In this document: piece after piece, positions 49,754 through 58,859 of the stretch | How the letters are laid out: the number at the start of each line of letters is the position of its first letter | How positions within the stretch are numbered: the first letter of the stretch is position 1 | Assembly: GCA_018713725.1 (NCBI GenBank) | Contig: DVOJ01000003.1 | Location: 1 to 64,000, forward strand | Direction of reading: 5' to 3' | Length of the DNA stretch: 64,000 nt | From: Candidatus Caccopulliclostridium gallistercoris | GTDB lineage: Bacteria; Bacillota; Clostridia; Christensenellales; UBA1242 | Made by a program: the position numbers and the translations under genes | The notes under the pieces: generated by a model | The model's input: the letters and a program-made list of their open reading frames with translations, nothing else | Told to the model about the DNA's origin: nothing | Databases searched by the model: none

Positions 49754-52414
49754 ATGGCATCTTTTGATTTAAATAAAAAAATAGAAAAGCCTAGAAAAAA
49801 AATAACCTCTAAAACTGTGGGGATTATTTTACTTGTTATATGTTCAATTGCCTTTGTAGCTCTATTCACTGGGCTAATATCTTTTTTAAGATATTTCTTG
49901 CTTGGCGTTATGGGGCTTTTTGCTTATCCGTTCTTTTTAACGCTTTTTGTTGTGGCGCTAGCTTTAATTAACAACAAAAAGTACGTTTTAAGTAAAAAGT
50001 ACGTGCTATATATTTCTCTTGCTGTTATAAGCTTACTTGCCATTATAAATTTAGCAATTCTTGGCAAGCCAAACATTGGTTTTTTTGAATATTTAGGCCT
50101 TTCGTATTCCTTCCAGCTTACAGCTGGTGGAATTTTAATAGGGCTTCTTGTTGCTCCGTTTTTATATTTACTTGGGCTAGCGGGCGCGCTAGTGATATTT
50201 TCTATATCATTAATTATTTTCGTTGCATTAATTGTAGATTATTTACACTATGTTAAACGCAACGCAAAAAGCGTGCTTGTAGAAACGGCTAAAAAAAGGG
50301 AAGCAAGCGAAAAAGAAAAGCCTATGAAGTTAGAGCCTGTGCTTGAAGAAGTGAAGATTGTTCCGCAGGACGAAGCGGAAGCAAAGGAAAAGGAAGAGTT
50401 TAACGTATTTTTAAACGCTCAGGTGGAAGAAAATAAAGCCGAGCTTTTAGCAAAACAAAAACTTGGGCTCGTTGAAGGCTACGACGCTTTGGAAGAAGAA
50501 AAGAAAGGAGAAATCAAGGAAAAATCTATCCGCGAACATCTTCTTACACCACCTAAAATAGACATGAGTAAATATCATCATGCCGAAGACTACAACATAG
50601 CCACAAAGTCTGAAATTAAAGAAAACGTTCAGGAACTTAAAAAGAATGAAATATTCACAACTCCTAACTTTACAACGCCATATTCTAGCAAAGAAGAAGA
50701 GATGAAGCCAATTATAGAAGAAAACGTTGCTCACGCAGAAAATATATTAAAATCTACCATAAGCGAAGAAATAAATAGCGTTGAAATTCAAGATAATAAA
50801 AAGCCAGAAGAAAGCGAAGTTCATCAATCCGAAATTCAGCCACAAGAAGTTAAAAAGCCTAAACACGAGCGCAATTTCGTGCAGTTCCAAATAGACGGCA
50901 CGGAAAAGAAAAAGCAGCAAGAACTACCTAGAAATGTTTATAGAAAGCCGCCTTCCTATATTCGTCCGCCACTAGACCTTTTAGACACGGTAAGTGTAGA
51001 CTTATCTACGTTAAATGAAGACGTTGTAGGCAAGCGCGAAAAGCTTGAAAACGTGCTAGAAGAATTCAATATTCCGGCAAAAGTTATAGGTGTTGTAGTT
51101 GGCCCGGCAGTTACAAGATATGAACTAGAAATGCCGCCAGGTATAACGGTTAAAAAGGTGACCGCACACGCTGACGATATAGCACTAGCGCTTGCTTCAA
51201 AAGGCGGAATAAGAATAGAAGCGCCAATTCCTGGAAAAAGTGCAGTGGGAATTGAAGTTCCAAATGAAAAGATTGCCACAGTCGGCTTAAAAGAAGTAAT
51301 AAATTCAAAAGAGTTTATAAACAACAGAAATCCACTTGCTTTTGCACTTGGAAAGGATATTTCTGGCAATATGAGGCTATGTAACTTAGCAAAAATGCCG
51401 CACCTTTTGGTTGCTGGTGCAACGAACTCTGGTAAGAGCGTATGTTTGAACTGTATTTTAATAAGTTTGTTATATAAAACGTCGCCAGAAGATTTAAGGT
51501 TCATTCTAATAGACCCAAAACGCGTAGAGTTTTCTATGTACAACGGGCTTCCACACTTAATGCTTCCTAACGTTATCACGGAAGCAGATAAGGCGTTAAA
51601 TGCATTTAACTGGGCAATTAACGAAATGGAGCGTAGGTTTGGCTTATTCCAAGAAACTAGAACAAGAAACCTAGAAGAATATAATAACCTTCCAGACGTA
51701 ATTTCAGGCGAGAAGAAAAAACTTCCTATGATTATAATCATGGTAGACGAGCTTGCTGACCTAATTATGTGCAATAAAAAGGAAATTGAAGAAAAGATTA
51801 TGCGCTTAGCTCAGAAAGCAAGGGCAGCGGGCATTCACTTAATTTTAGCAACTCAAAGACCTTCCGTAGACGTTATTACAGGAACAATTAAAGCAAACTT
51901 CCCATCTAGAATAGCTTTTGCAGTTACGTCTTTCCAAGATAGTAGAACTATTCTCGACCAAGGCGGAGCGGAGAACCTACTTGGCCGCGGCGATATGCTC
52001 TATGCGCCGGTAGATGCAGCTGAGCCATCTAGAATACAAGGTGCGTTTGTTTCTGGCGAAGAAGTTTATAAAGTAGTGGAGTTTGTTAAAGACAATAATC
52101 CATCAGATTTTGATGAAGAGGTAGAGAGCAAAATTTTAACTGCTCACAAAACAGGCGGCGGAATAGATGATGACGAAGACGGCGCTGGCTATGACCCGTT
52201 ACTTCCACAGGCACTTAAAATGTTTATACAAAACGGTCAGGCTTCTATCTCCGTAATTCAAAGACGTTTCCTTGTTGGATATCCAAGGGCGGCAAGAATT
52301 GTAGACCAAATGGAAAAGGCAAATTATATCTCTCCGCAAGACGGCAGCAAGCCTAGAAGCGTATATTTAACAATGGAGCAGTTTGAACAAATTTTTGGAA
52401 CAAACGTAGGATAA
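49754..52414 (+). CDS. ftsK: DNA translocase FtsK/SpoIIIE
   Basis: An 886-aa protein with about four or five N-terminal membrane spans (15-160), a charged linker (about 165-390), an alpha/beta motor with Walker A GATNSGKSV (about 555-563) and Walker B IIMVDELADLI (about 662-672), and a C-terminal gamma winged-helix domain (about 825-886). It pumps DNA through the closing septum in division and into the forespore. A single such gene may serve both roles here. SD is taaggag. Confidence 0.95.
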   Translation: MASFDLNKKIEKPRKKITSKTVGIILLVICSIAFVALFTGLISFLRYFLLGVMGLFAYPFFLTLFVVALALINNKKYVLSKKYVLYISLAVISLLAIINLAILGKPNIGFFEYLGLSYSFQLTAGGILIGLLVAPFLYLLGLAGALVIFSISLIIFVALIVDYLHYVKRNAKSVLVETAKKREASEKEKPMKLEPVLEEVKIVPQDEAEAKEKEEFNVFLNAQVEENKAELLAKQKLGLVEGYDALEEEKKGEIKEKSIREHLLTPPKIDMSKYHHAEDYNIATKSEIKENVQELKKNEIFTTPNFTTPYSSKEEEMKPIIEENVAHAENILKSTISEEINSVEIQDNKKPEESEVHQSEIQPQEVKKPKHERNFVQFQIDGTEKKKQQELPRNVYRKPPSYIRPPLDLLDTVSVDLSTLNEDVVGKREKLENVLEEFNIPAKVIGVVVGPAVTRYELEMPPGITVKKVTAHADDIALALASKGGIRIEAPIPGKSAVGIEVPNEKIATVGLKEVINSKEFINNRNPLAFALGKDISGNMRLCNLAKMPHLLVAGATNSGKSVCLNCILISLLYKTSPEDLRFILIDPKRVEFSMYNGLPHLMLPNVITEADKALNAFNWAINEMERRFGLFQETRTRNLEEYNNLPDVISGEKKKLPMIIIMVDELADLIMCNKKEIEEKIMRLAQKARAAGIHLILATQRPSVDVITGTIKANFPSRIAFAVTSFQDSRTILDQGGAENLLGRGDMLYAPVDAAEPSRIQGAFVSGEEVYKVVEFVKDNNPSDFDEEVESKILTAHKTGGGIDDDEDGAGYDPLLPQALKMFIQNGQASISVIQRRFLVGYPRAARIVDQMEKANYISPQDGSKPRSVYLTMEQFEQIFGTNVG

Positions 52415-52417
52415 TTT

Positions 52418-53731
52418 ATGGATAAAACAGAATTAAAAACTAGAAAAGTATCTGCATTTAATTTAGGTTGCGACAAAAATAGGGTAGACCTAGAACACGT
52501 TTTGTATGCTTTAAAGGAATATGGCTTTCAAATTGTAGACAATATTGAAGATGCAGAAATAATTTTTGTAAATACTTGTGCGTTTATTGCTCCTGCTAGA
52601 AAGGAAGCAATAGACGCCATTCTAACCGCAATACATGAAAAAACTCACGGCAGAGCAGAAAAGGTTATAGTGGGTGGTTGCTTGCCGCAAAGAAATTTGG
52701 AAGAATTAAGGCATGCGCTTCCAGAAGTTGATTACTTTCTAGATTATAAGAATAATGACAAAATTGTAAGTGTAATAGAAGAATTATACGACGTAAAACC
52801 TACTAAGTTTGCGCCAACGGAACATAAAAGAGTGCTTACAAACTTTCCGCATTACGCTTATTTAAAAATAGCGGACGGTTGCAGCAATGCTTGTGCCTAC
52901 TGCGCTATTCCAAGAATACGCGGAAGATTCCGTTCTACGCCAATAGACGCGCTTGTAAAAGAAGCAAAAGAACTAGCAAGTTCCGGCGTAAAGGAGCTTA
53001 TTATTGTAGCCCAAGATGTTACAAGATACGGCGTAGATATTGATACTAATCTACTTGAACTTTTAAAAGAACTTGTAAAAATAAAGGGTATAGAGTGGAT
53101 AAGGCTTCACTATTTATATCCAGAACTTGTTACAGACGAACTTTTAGATTTTATTAAAAATGAGCGCAAAATGTGTAAGTATGTTGACATACCTTTGCAA
53201 CATATAGATGATATAGTGTTAAAGAACATGAACCGAAGAACTTCGGAGCAGCAGATTATAGACCTTATGGATAAGCTTAAAACAAAATATCCAGAGATTT
53301 CCATAAGAAGCACGTTTATAGTAGGTTTTCCGGGAGAAACGCGCGCTCAGTTTAAAAAACTTTGCAACTTTTTAAAGAAGTATAAGCTAGACAACGTTGG
53401 GTTCTTTCCATATTTTAGAGAGCCAAACACAAAGGCCTTTTTCTATAAAAAGCAAGTGCCAGAATTTGTTAAAAGAAAGCGCTTAAAGAAAATTGCAGAC
53501 CTTCAAGGCGATATAGCGCTCTTTAACAACATGACTAGAATAGGGCAAGTACATAAAGTTATTGTAGACTACTACGACGAAGAGAACAAATATTTTGTAG
53601 CACGCACTGAATTTTGCTCGCCAAATGTGGATTTTTGTGTTATAATAGATAGCGGTGTTAAGGTTGGAGAGTTCTATAACGTTGAACTCACAGACCTATC
53701 AGAACTTGGATATAAAGGGGAAGTTAAATGA
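52418..53731 (+). CDS. rimO: Ribosomal protein S12 methylthiotransferase RimO
   Basis: A 437-aa radical-SAM methylthiotransferase. The N-terminal cluster-binding Cys residues are in NLGCDKN (about 18) and VNTCAF, plus GGCLPQ. The radical-SAM motif CSNACAYCAIP (about 152-162) is complete, and a TRAM domain is present at the C-terminus (about 370-437). It modifies Asp of ribosomal protein S12. It starts 3 nt after ftsK and overlaps pgsA by 4 nt. Confidence 0.92.
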   Translation: MDKTELKTRKVSAFNLGCDKNRVDLEHVLYALKEYGFQIVDNIEDAEIIFVNTCAFIAPARKEAIDAILTAIHEKTHGRAEKVIVGGCLPQRNLEELRHALPEVDYFLDYKNNDKIVSVIEELYDVKPTKFAPTEHKRVLTNFPHYAYLKIADGCSNACAYCAIPRIRGRFRSTPIDALVKEAKELASSGVKELIIVAQDVTRYGVDIDTNLLELLKELVKIKGIEWIRLHYLYPELVTDELLDFIKNERKMCKYVDIPLQHIDDIVLKNMNRRTSEQQIIDLMDKLKTKYPEISIRSTFIVGFPGETRAQFKKLCNFLKKYKLDNVGFFPYFREPNTKAFFYKKQVPEFVKRKRLKKIADLQGDIALFNNMTRIGQVHKVIVDYYDEENKYFVARTEFCSPNVDFCVIIDSGVKVGEFYNVELTDLSELGYKGEVK

Positions 53732-54330
53732 ATTTACCTAATAGAATAACTTTAGTTAGAATATTTTTAATTCCAATAATGGTGTTTTTATATCTTGCGA
53801 CGTTTATTCCTTATGGAAAACTGATTGCGCTTGCCGTGTTTATACTAGCTGCGTGTACAGATTTTTTAGACGGAATGATAGCAAGAAAATATGGCTTAGT
53901 AACTAACCTTGGTAAGTTTTTAGACCCAATTGCAGATAAGCTGCTTACAGCAAGCGCACTACTACTTGTAGTATGTGATATGACATTGCCACCACCATAT
54001 GGTGTGATTGTGGCTATAATTATACTTGGCCGTGAACTTATTATAAGCGCGTTTAGGCAAGTGGCTGCAACTAAAAATTTTGTTATGGCGGCAGATAAAT
54101 GGGGAAAAGTTAAAACTATATTTCAAGATATTGCTTTGCCAGCCTTAATGTTTTTAAGTTTAATTTACCAGTATTCATGGTTCAGCCAAACGTTTGTATT
54201 TGTGTTTGAAATAATTTGCTACTCGCTAATTGGCATTGCAACGCTTCTTACAATTATTTCAGGTTGCAACTATATAATTAAAAATTTTAACGTTTTAAAA
54301 GAAGAAAAAGGAGAAGAAAATGGAAGATAG
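53728..54330 (+). CDS. pgsA: CDP-diacylglycerol-glycerol-3-phosphate 3-phosphatidyltransferase
   Basis: A 200-aa membrane enzyme making phosphatidylglycerol phosphate. The CDP-alcohol phosphotransferase motif [12 protein letters not shown]...[11 protein letters not shown] lies at about residues 47-71 with all key Asp residues. It overlaps rimO by 4 nt and recA by 11 nt. The pgsA-recA order is common in this phylum. Confidence 0.95.
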   Translation: MNLPNRITLVRIFLIPIMVFLYLATFIPYGKLIALAVFILAACTDFLDGMIARKYGLVTNLGKFLDPIADKLLTASALLLVVCDMTLPPPYGVIVAIIILGRELIISAFRQVAATKNFVMAADKWGKVKTIFQDIALPALMFLSLIYQYSWFSQTFVFVFEIICYSLIGIATLLTIISGCNYIIKNFNVLKEEKGEENGR

Positions 54331-55339
54331 AAGAAAAAATCTTGAACAGGCAATTTTACAAATTGAAAAGGAATTTGGTAAAGGTGCCATAATGAAACTT
54401 GGCGACACAGCTAAGGAAAATATAGATGTAATATCCACGGGCTGTTTAACGTTGGATGCAGCTCTTGGCATTGGCGGCGTTCCAAGAGGAAGAATTATAG
54501 AAATCTACGGCCCAGAATCTTCTGGTAAAACTACGGTTTCTCTTCACATTATAGCGGAAGCTCAAAAACTTGGCGGCACAGCTGCGTTTATAGATGCCGA
54601 GCACGCGCTAGACCCAGTATACGCTGCAAAACTTGGCGTTAAAATAGACGACCTTTATGTTTCTCAGCCAGATAACGGCGAGCAAGCGCTTGACATTTGC
54701 GACACTCTTGTTAGAAATGGCGCCGTTGACATTGTGGTAGTAGACTCTGTTGCTGCGCTTACTCCAAAGGCAGAAATTGAAGGCGAAATGGGTGAAAATC
54801 ACGTAGGTCTTCAAGCTAGACTTATGAGTCAGGCATTAAGAAAATTAGCAGGCATTACAAATAAAAGTAAAACCTGCGTAATCTTCATTAACCAATTAAG
54901 AGATAAAATAGGCGTAATTTACGGAAGCCCAGAAGTAACAACGGGCGGAAAAGCTCTTAAATTCTATGCAAGCATAAGGCTAGACGTTAGAAAAGGTGAA
55001 GCTATTAAAGACGGCGCAAATATTATAGGTTACAAAACAAAGGTTAAAGTTGTTAAGAATAAACTTGCGCCACCATTTAAGGTTGCCACCTTTGATATGA
55101 TTTTTGGTCAAGGTATATCTAAAACAAGTTGCGTATTAGACCTTGCAATAGAATTCAACTTAATTCAAAAAACAGGTTCTTGGTTCTCGTTTAACGGAGA
55201 AAAAATCGGACAGGGCAGAGAGAACGCTAAAAAATATATTGAAGATAATCCAGCTGTTTACGACGACCTTGTTAAAACCATACAAGAACTTTTAAAAACA
55301 TCTTCTGATATGGTAATTGGAACTGATCAAGACGAATAA
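54320..55339 (+). CDS. recA: Recombinase A
   Basis: A 339-aa protein for homologous recombination and SOS co-protease activity. Walker A GPESSGKT (about 64-71), Walker [15 protein letters not shown] and the [14 protein letters not shown] loop are intact. The SD site aaaaggag lies within the pgsA end. Its last 13 bp overlap the convergent PBP gene. No LexA-type box is obvious, because the gene is inside an operon. Confidence 0.98.
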   Translation: MEDRRKNLEQAILQIEKEFGKGAIMKLGDTAKENIDVISTGCLTLDAALGIGGVPRGRIIEIYGPESSGKTTVSLHIIAEAQKLGGTAAFIDAEHALDPVYAAKLGVKIDDLYVSQPDNGEQALDICDTLVRNGAVDIVVVDSVAALTPKAEIEGEMGENHVGLQARLMSQALRKLAGITNKSKTCVIFINQLRDKIGVIYGSPEVTTGGKALKFYASIRLDVRKGEAIKDGANIIGYKTKVKVVKNKLAPPFKVATFDMIFGQGISKTSCVLDLAIEFNLIQKTGSWFSFNGEKIGQGRENAKKYIEDNPAVYDDLVKTIQELLKTSSDMVIGTDQDE

Positions 55340-57594
55340 TTAAAGTTTAAATACCATTTATTATCCTTTTCGTATAGGGCGACGAGTTCAATCTCGTTGC
55401 CTTTTTCACTCACTTTTTCATTTTCAAGTGCGTAATTTTCAATAGACGTAATTATATAATATTTTGCTCTTTCCCTGTTTTTTAATTTATCAGAAATTTC
55501 AATTTTGCCGTCTTTATTTTCAATAGTTTTTAAAAGCACTTTTTCGCCGTTACAAACCTTATAAACTTCATAGCTCATAAAGTTTTGAGCGTCAAACCAA
55601 AGGCTTACGTTTCCGCTTTTATCTACGCTTCCAAATATTCTAGCGGGAAGAACATTTAAATATGTTTCCGACACTTCGTCTGGCAAATTAAATTTAGAAA
55701 ATATCTCCTTAACCCTATATTTTTCAGGAACTAAACTGTTAGCCTTAACAAGCCTATGATTATTTTCAAGTTCTAGGGCGTCTAAATCTACTTCTTCTAT
55801 AGAACTTGGCTTTAAAAATTTATCCGGGGATTTTTCGCTATAAATTTTAGTAAAGTACTCCTTTGCCATCTCTGTGGGAAGTCCGCCACCAACAGTGGAG
55901 ATAGCAGAGTTATCCATATTGCCAACCCAAGCAGCAAATACGTCTTCTTGGGTGTAGGAAACATTGTAGGCGTCCGTGTTTCCTTTGGCTGTGCCTACCG
56001 TTCCGGTTTTAGAGGCAACGTCAAACTTGAAACTCGCAAGCTTTTTTGCCGTTCCAGTTTTCGCACTGGTTTCTAGCATATCAGTAATAAGGTAAGCCGT
56101 ATCTTCTCTAAAAACTCTTAAATTTTGAAAGTTAGATTTATATATAATTTTTCCTTTTTTGTCCGTTATATAACTTACGAATTGCGGCTTATTGTACTTG
56201 CCACCATTTGCAAGACTGGTGTATGCTCCTGCCAAATTTTGTAGGCTTGTGCCGTATGTAAATCCACCAAGGCAAATAGCGTAGTTGTTATCCTTTTTGT
56301 CAAGTTCTATGCCAAGTTTAGAAATGTAATTTTTCATTTTATCTAGCCCTACGTAAGAAGCTATTTTAATTGTAGGCACGTTTAAAGATTTAGATAAACA
56401 TTCACGTGCGGATACGTATCCGCTATATTTTCCGCCAACATTTTTAGGTGAGTAGCCGTCTATGCTAATAGGCTCGTCTAAAATTTGTGTTGCAGGAGAA
56501 ATTATGTCTTCGTTTATAGCGGGAGCGTAAACAAGAATTGGTTTTATTGCAGAACCGGGCTGACGTTTTTGCTCTAAAACTCTGTAATTGGAATTACCTA
56601 TAAACGCTTCAACCGCGCCGTTTTTAGCATTTATGCTAATTATTGCAGAGTCGTTTTCTGGCTTTAAATTTTCAAAGGTGCTGTTTAAAGCTTTTTGTTT
56701 ATCTGGGCTCTGAAAGGTGTAAATTTTATATTCATTAAGCGCTATTTGCTTTGCCGGCATCTTCAAAATTTTAGACGCTTCAACTATCGCGTTTTCTGCG
56801 TAAGAATTTAGCTTGTTAGACGTGTCAGTACTTAAATTTAAAGTGAGCTTTTTTGAAAAATTTTCTTGAAAAGTTTGCTCTGAAATTTTCCCATCTTTAA
56901 GCATTTCTTTTAAAACCAAATTTCTTCTAGCCTTGCATCTATTTGGGTTTGAAACAGGAGAGTAGTAGTTAGGCGATTTTATCATGCCAGCTAAGGTGCA
57001 AGCTTCGTCTAGGGTAAGCTCTTTTGCGCTTTTAGAAAAGTAGTGTTTGCTTGCACTTTCAATTCCGTAGCTGTTGTCGCCAAAGTAGATTATGTTTAAG
57101 TAGTATTCTAAAATTTCTTCTTTTGTAAAGTTTTTTTCAAGCTCTAAGGCAAGAAAAATTTCATTAATTTTTCTTGAAAACGTCTTTTGGCTAGTTAGGT
57201 GAGTGTTTTTAATTAGTTGCTGAGAAATAGTAGAAGCGCCTTCTTTTAGCTTCATGTTTTTTATATTTGTTAGCATTGCTTTTGCCATGCGTTTATAATT
57301 TAGCCCATGATGTTTATAAAAATCTTTATCTTCAATAGAAATAAAAGCTTCTTTAACATAGCTGGGCAAGGTAGAAAGTTTTACTTTTTCATCGGAAATT
57401 GTGTTTTCTTCTTTAATTAATGCATTATTTGCGTTATAAACTTGAATTGAAAGCGTGTTTTCAGCAATTTTTTCTTTTGAAAATTGAACTTTGCTAACTG
57501 AAACGCTATATATAAGAAAGCCGCCAATTGCTAAGCTAAACAAAATGGCGAGAATTAAAATAGATATTAAACTTATTTTTAAAATCTTTTTCAT
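55327..57594 (-). CDS. Class A penicillin-binding protein (PBP1a-type)
   Basis: A 755-aa bifunctional cell-wall enzyme. One N-terminal span (about 7-30); a GT51 glycosyltransferase domain with [12 protein letters not shown] (about 86-97) and [10 protein letters not shown] (about 117-126); a transpeptidase domain with SxxK in PGSAIKP (about 345), SxN in SKSLN (about 402) and KTGT in SKTGTVG (about 530). The C-terminus (about 630-755) is a fibronectin-like extension. The gene is convergent with recA and its stop lies inside recA. Confidence 0.92.
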   Translation of the reverse strand: MKKILKISLISILILAILFSLAIGGFLIYSVSVSKVQFSKEKIAENTLSIQVYNANNALIKEENTISDEKVKLSTLPSYVKEAFISIEDKDFYKHHGLNYKRMAKAMLTNIKNMKLKEGASTISQQLIKNTHLTSQKTFSRKINEIFLALELEKNFTKEEILEYYLNIIYFGDNSYGIESASKHYFSKSAKELTLDEACTLAGMIKSPNYYSPVSNPNRCKARRNLVLKEMLKDGKISEQTFQENFSKKLTLNLSTDTSNKLNSYAENAIVEASKILKMPAKQIALNEYKIYTFQSPDKQKALNSTFENLKPENDSAIISINAKNGAVEAFIGNSNYRVLEQKRQPGSAIKPILVYAPAINEDIISPATQILDEPISIDGYSPKNVGGKYSGYVSARECLSKSLNVPTIKIASYVGLDKMKNYISKLGIELDKKDNNYAICLGGFTYGTSLQNLAGAYTSLANGGKYNKPQFVSYITDKKGKIIYKSNFQNLRVFREDTAYLITDMLETSAKTGTAKKLASFKFDVASKTGTVGTAKGNTDAYNVSYTQEDVFAAWVGNMDNSAISTVGGGLPTEMAKEYFTKIYSEKSPDKFLKPSSIEEVDLDALELENNHRLVKANSLVPEKYRVKEIFSKFNLPDEVSETYLNVLPARIFGSVDKSGNVSLWFDAQNFMSYEVYKVCNGEKVLLKTIENKDGKIEISDKLKNRERAKYYIITSIENYALENEKVSEKGNEIELVALYEKDNKWYLNFNYSS

Positions 57595-57679
57595 CCCAAA
57601 CTATTATGCCATTTATTAAATAATTTATACTATCATAATTCTTTTTGAATATAAGCCTAGTAATTTTAGATTAAACTAT

Positions 57680-57707
57680 TTGATTTTTTGTCGAAATGTT
57701 GTATAAT
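57680..57707 (+). promoter_or_regulatory. Promoter of the miaB-mutS-mutL-miaA operon
   Basis: TTGATT (57680-57685), a 16-bp spacer and TATAAT (57702-57707) lie 21 bp before the miaB start. It is divergent from the PBP gene. Confidence 0.7.
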
Positions 57708-57728
57708 TAAACGTCTAGAGAAAATATT

Positions 57729-58859
57729 ATGAGCAAAACTTATTTTATAACAACCTATGGTTGTCAACTTAACGTACATGAATCGGAAAAGCTCGCTGGT
57801 GTTTTAAAACAACGAGGGTTTTTGCCTGCAACAAAACTAGAAGACGCAGACGTTATTGTATTCAACACCTGCGCTATTCGCGAAGGCGCAGAAGATAGAG
57901 TGTTTGGAAACGTGGGGGCGTTAAAAAAATTAAAACGCGCACATAAAGAAAAAATAATAGCAGTTTGCGGCTGCATGACGCAGCAAAAGGCTAAGGCGGA
58001 AAAACTTTACGAAATGTTTCCGTTTATTGATATCATTTTTGGTACAAGTAACCTTTATAAGTTTGAAGAATTTTTAGATAAAAAAACTAAAAGACTTCTT
58101 GCTTATGATGAAGATTTTAACTTACTCGGCGAAGATATGCCGTTTTATAGAACTAGCGGAGAAAATGCATGGGTTAACATTATGCAGGGCTGCAACAACT
58201 TTTGCACTTACTGCATTGTGCCTTATGTTAGAGGCCGTGAACGTAGTAGGGCGAGCGCAGACATATTAAAGGAAGTAGAAAAGGCAGTAAAAGACGGCTA
58301 TAAATTAATAACGCTACTTGGGCAAAACGTAAATAGCTATGGAAAAGACTGTGGAGAGATTAGCTTTGCCGAGCTTTTAACTAAGGTGTCGGAAATTGAA
58401 GGGGATTTTAAAATTGCTTTCATGACGTCTCATCCAAAAGACTTAACTAGCGATGTTATAGACGTTGTAGCAAATAACCCTAAACTTTTAAAAGAAATTC
58501 ATCTTCCAGTTCAAAGCGGCAGCAATAGAATTCTTGAAAGAATGAATAGAAAATATACCGTAGAAAAATATTTAGGGATTATAGATGAAATAAAAGCTAA
58601 AATTCCTAATGTTCGAATTACTACGGACATTATAGTGGGTTTTCCTGGGGAAACGGAAGAAGATTTTGAAAAGACTTGCGACCTTGTTAGACGTGTTGGC
58701 TATGACGGAATATTTGCCTTCATGTATTCCGTGCGTGAAGGGACGGTAGCAGAGAAGATGGACGGACAAGTTCCGGAAAATATTAAAAATATAAGGGTTA
58801 ACAAAATATTAAACTTAGAGAAAGAGATAAAAGGGAAATTAAAGAATGGAAATAATTGA
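57729..58859 (+). CDS. miaB: tRNA-2-methylthio-N6-isopentenyladenosine synthase MiaB, TRAM domain missing
   Basis: A radical-SAM methylthiotransferase acting on A37 of tRNAs already modified by MiaA. The N-terminal Cys residues (TYGCQLN, NTCAIRE, CGCMTQ) and radical-SAM motif CNNFCTYCIVPYVRG (about 155-169) are complete. The protein ends at residue 376 (KGKLKNGNN), where family members normally continue about 60-70 residues into a TRAM RNA-binding domain. The frame overlaps the mutS start by 14 bp, so the shortening is built into the operon. miaA lies three genes downstream. Confidence 0.92.
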   Translation: MSKTYFITTYGCQLNVHESEKLAGVLKQRGFLPATKLEDADVIVFNTCAIREGAEDRVFGNVGALKKLKRAHKEKIIAVCGCMTQQKAKAEKLYEMFPFIDIIFGTSNLYKFEEFLDKKTKRLLAYDEDFNLLGEDMPFYRTSGENAWVNIMQGCNNFCTYCIVPYVRGRERSRASADILKEVEKAVKDGYKLITLLGQNVNSYGKDCGEISFAELLTKVSEIEGDFKIAFMTSHPKDLTSDVIDVVANNPKLLKEIHLPVQSGSNRILERMNRKYTVEKYLGIIDEIKAKIPNVRITTDIIVGFPGETEEDFEKTCDLVRRVGYDGIFAFMYSVREGTVAEKMDGQVPENIKNIRVNKILNLEKEIKGKLKNGNN

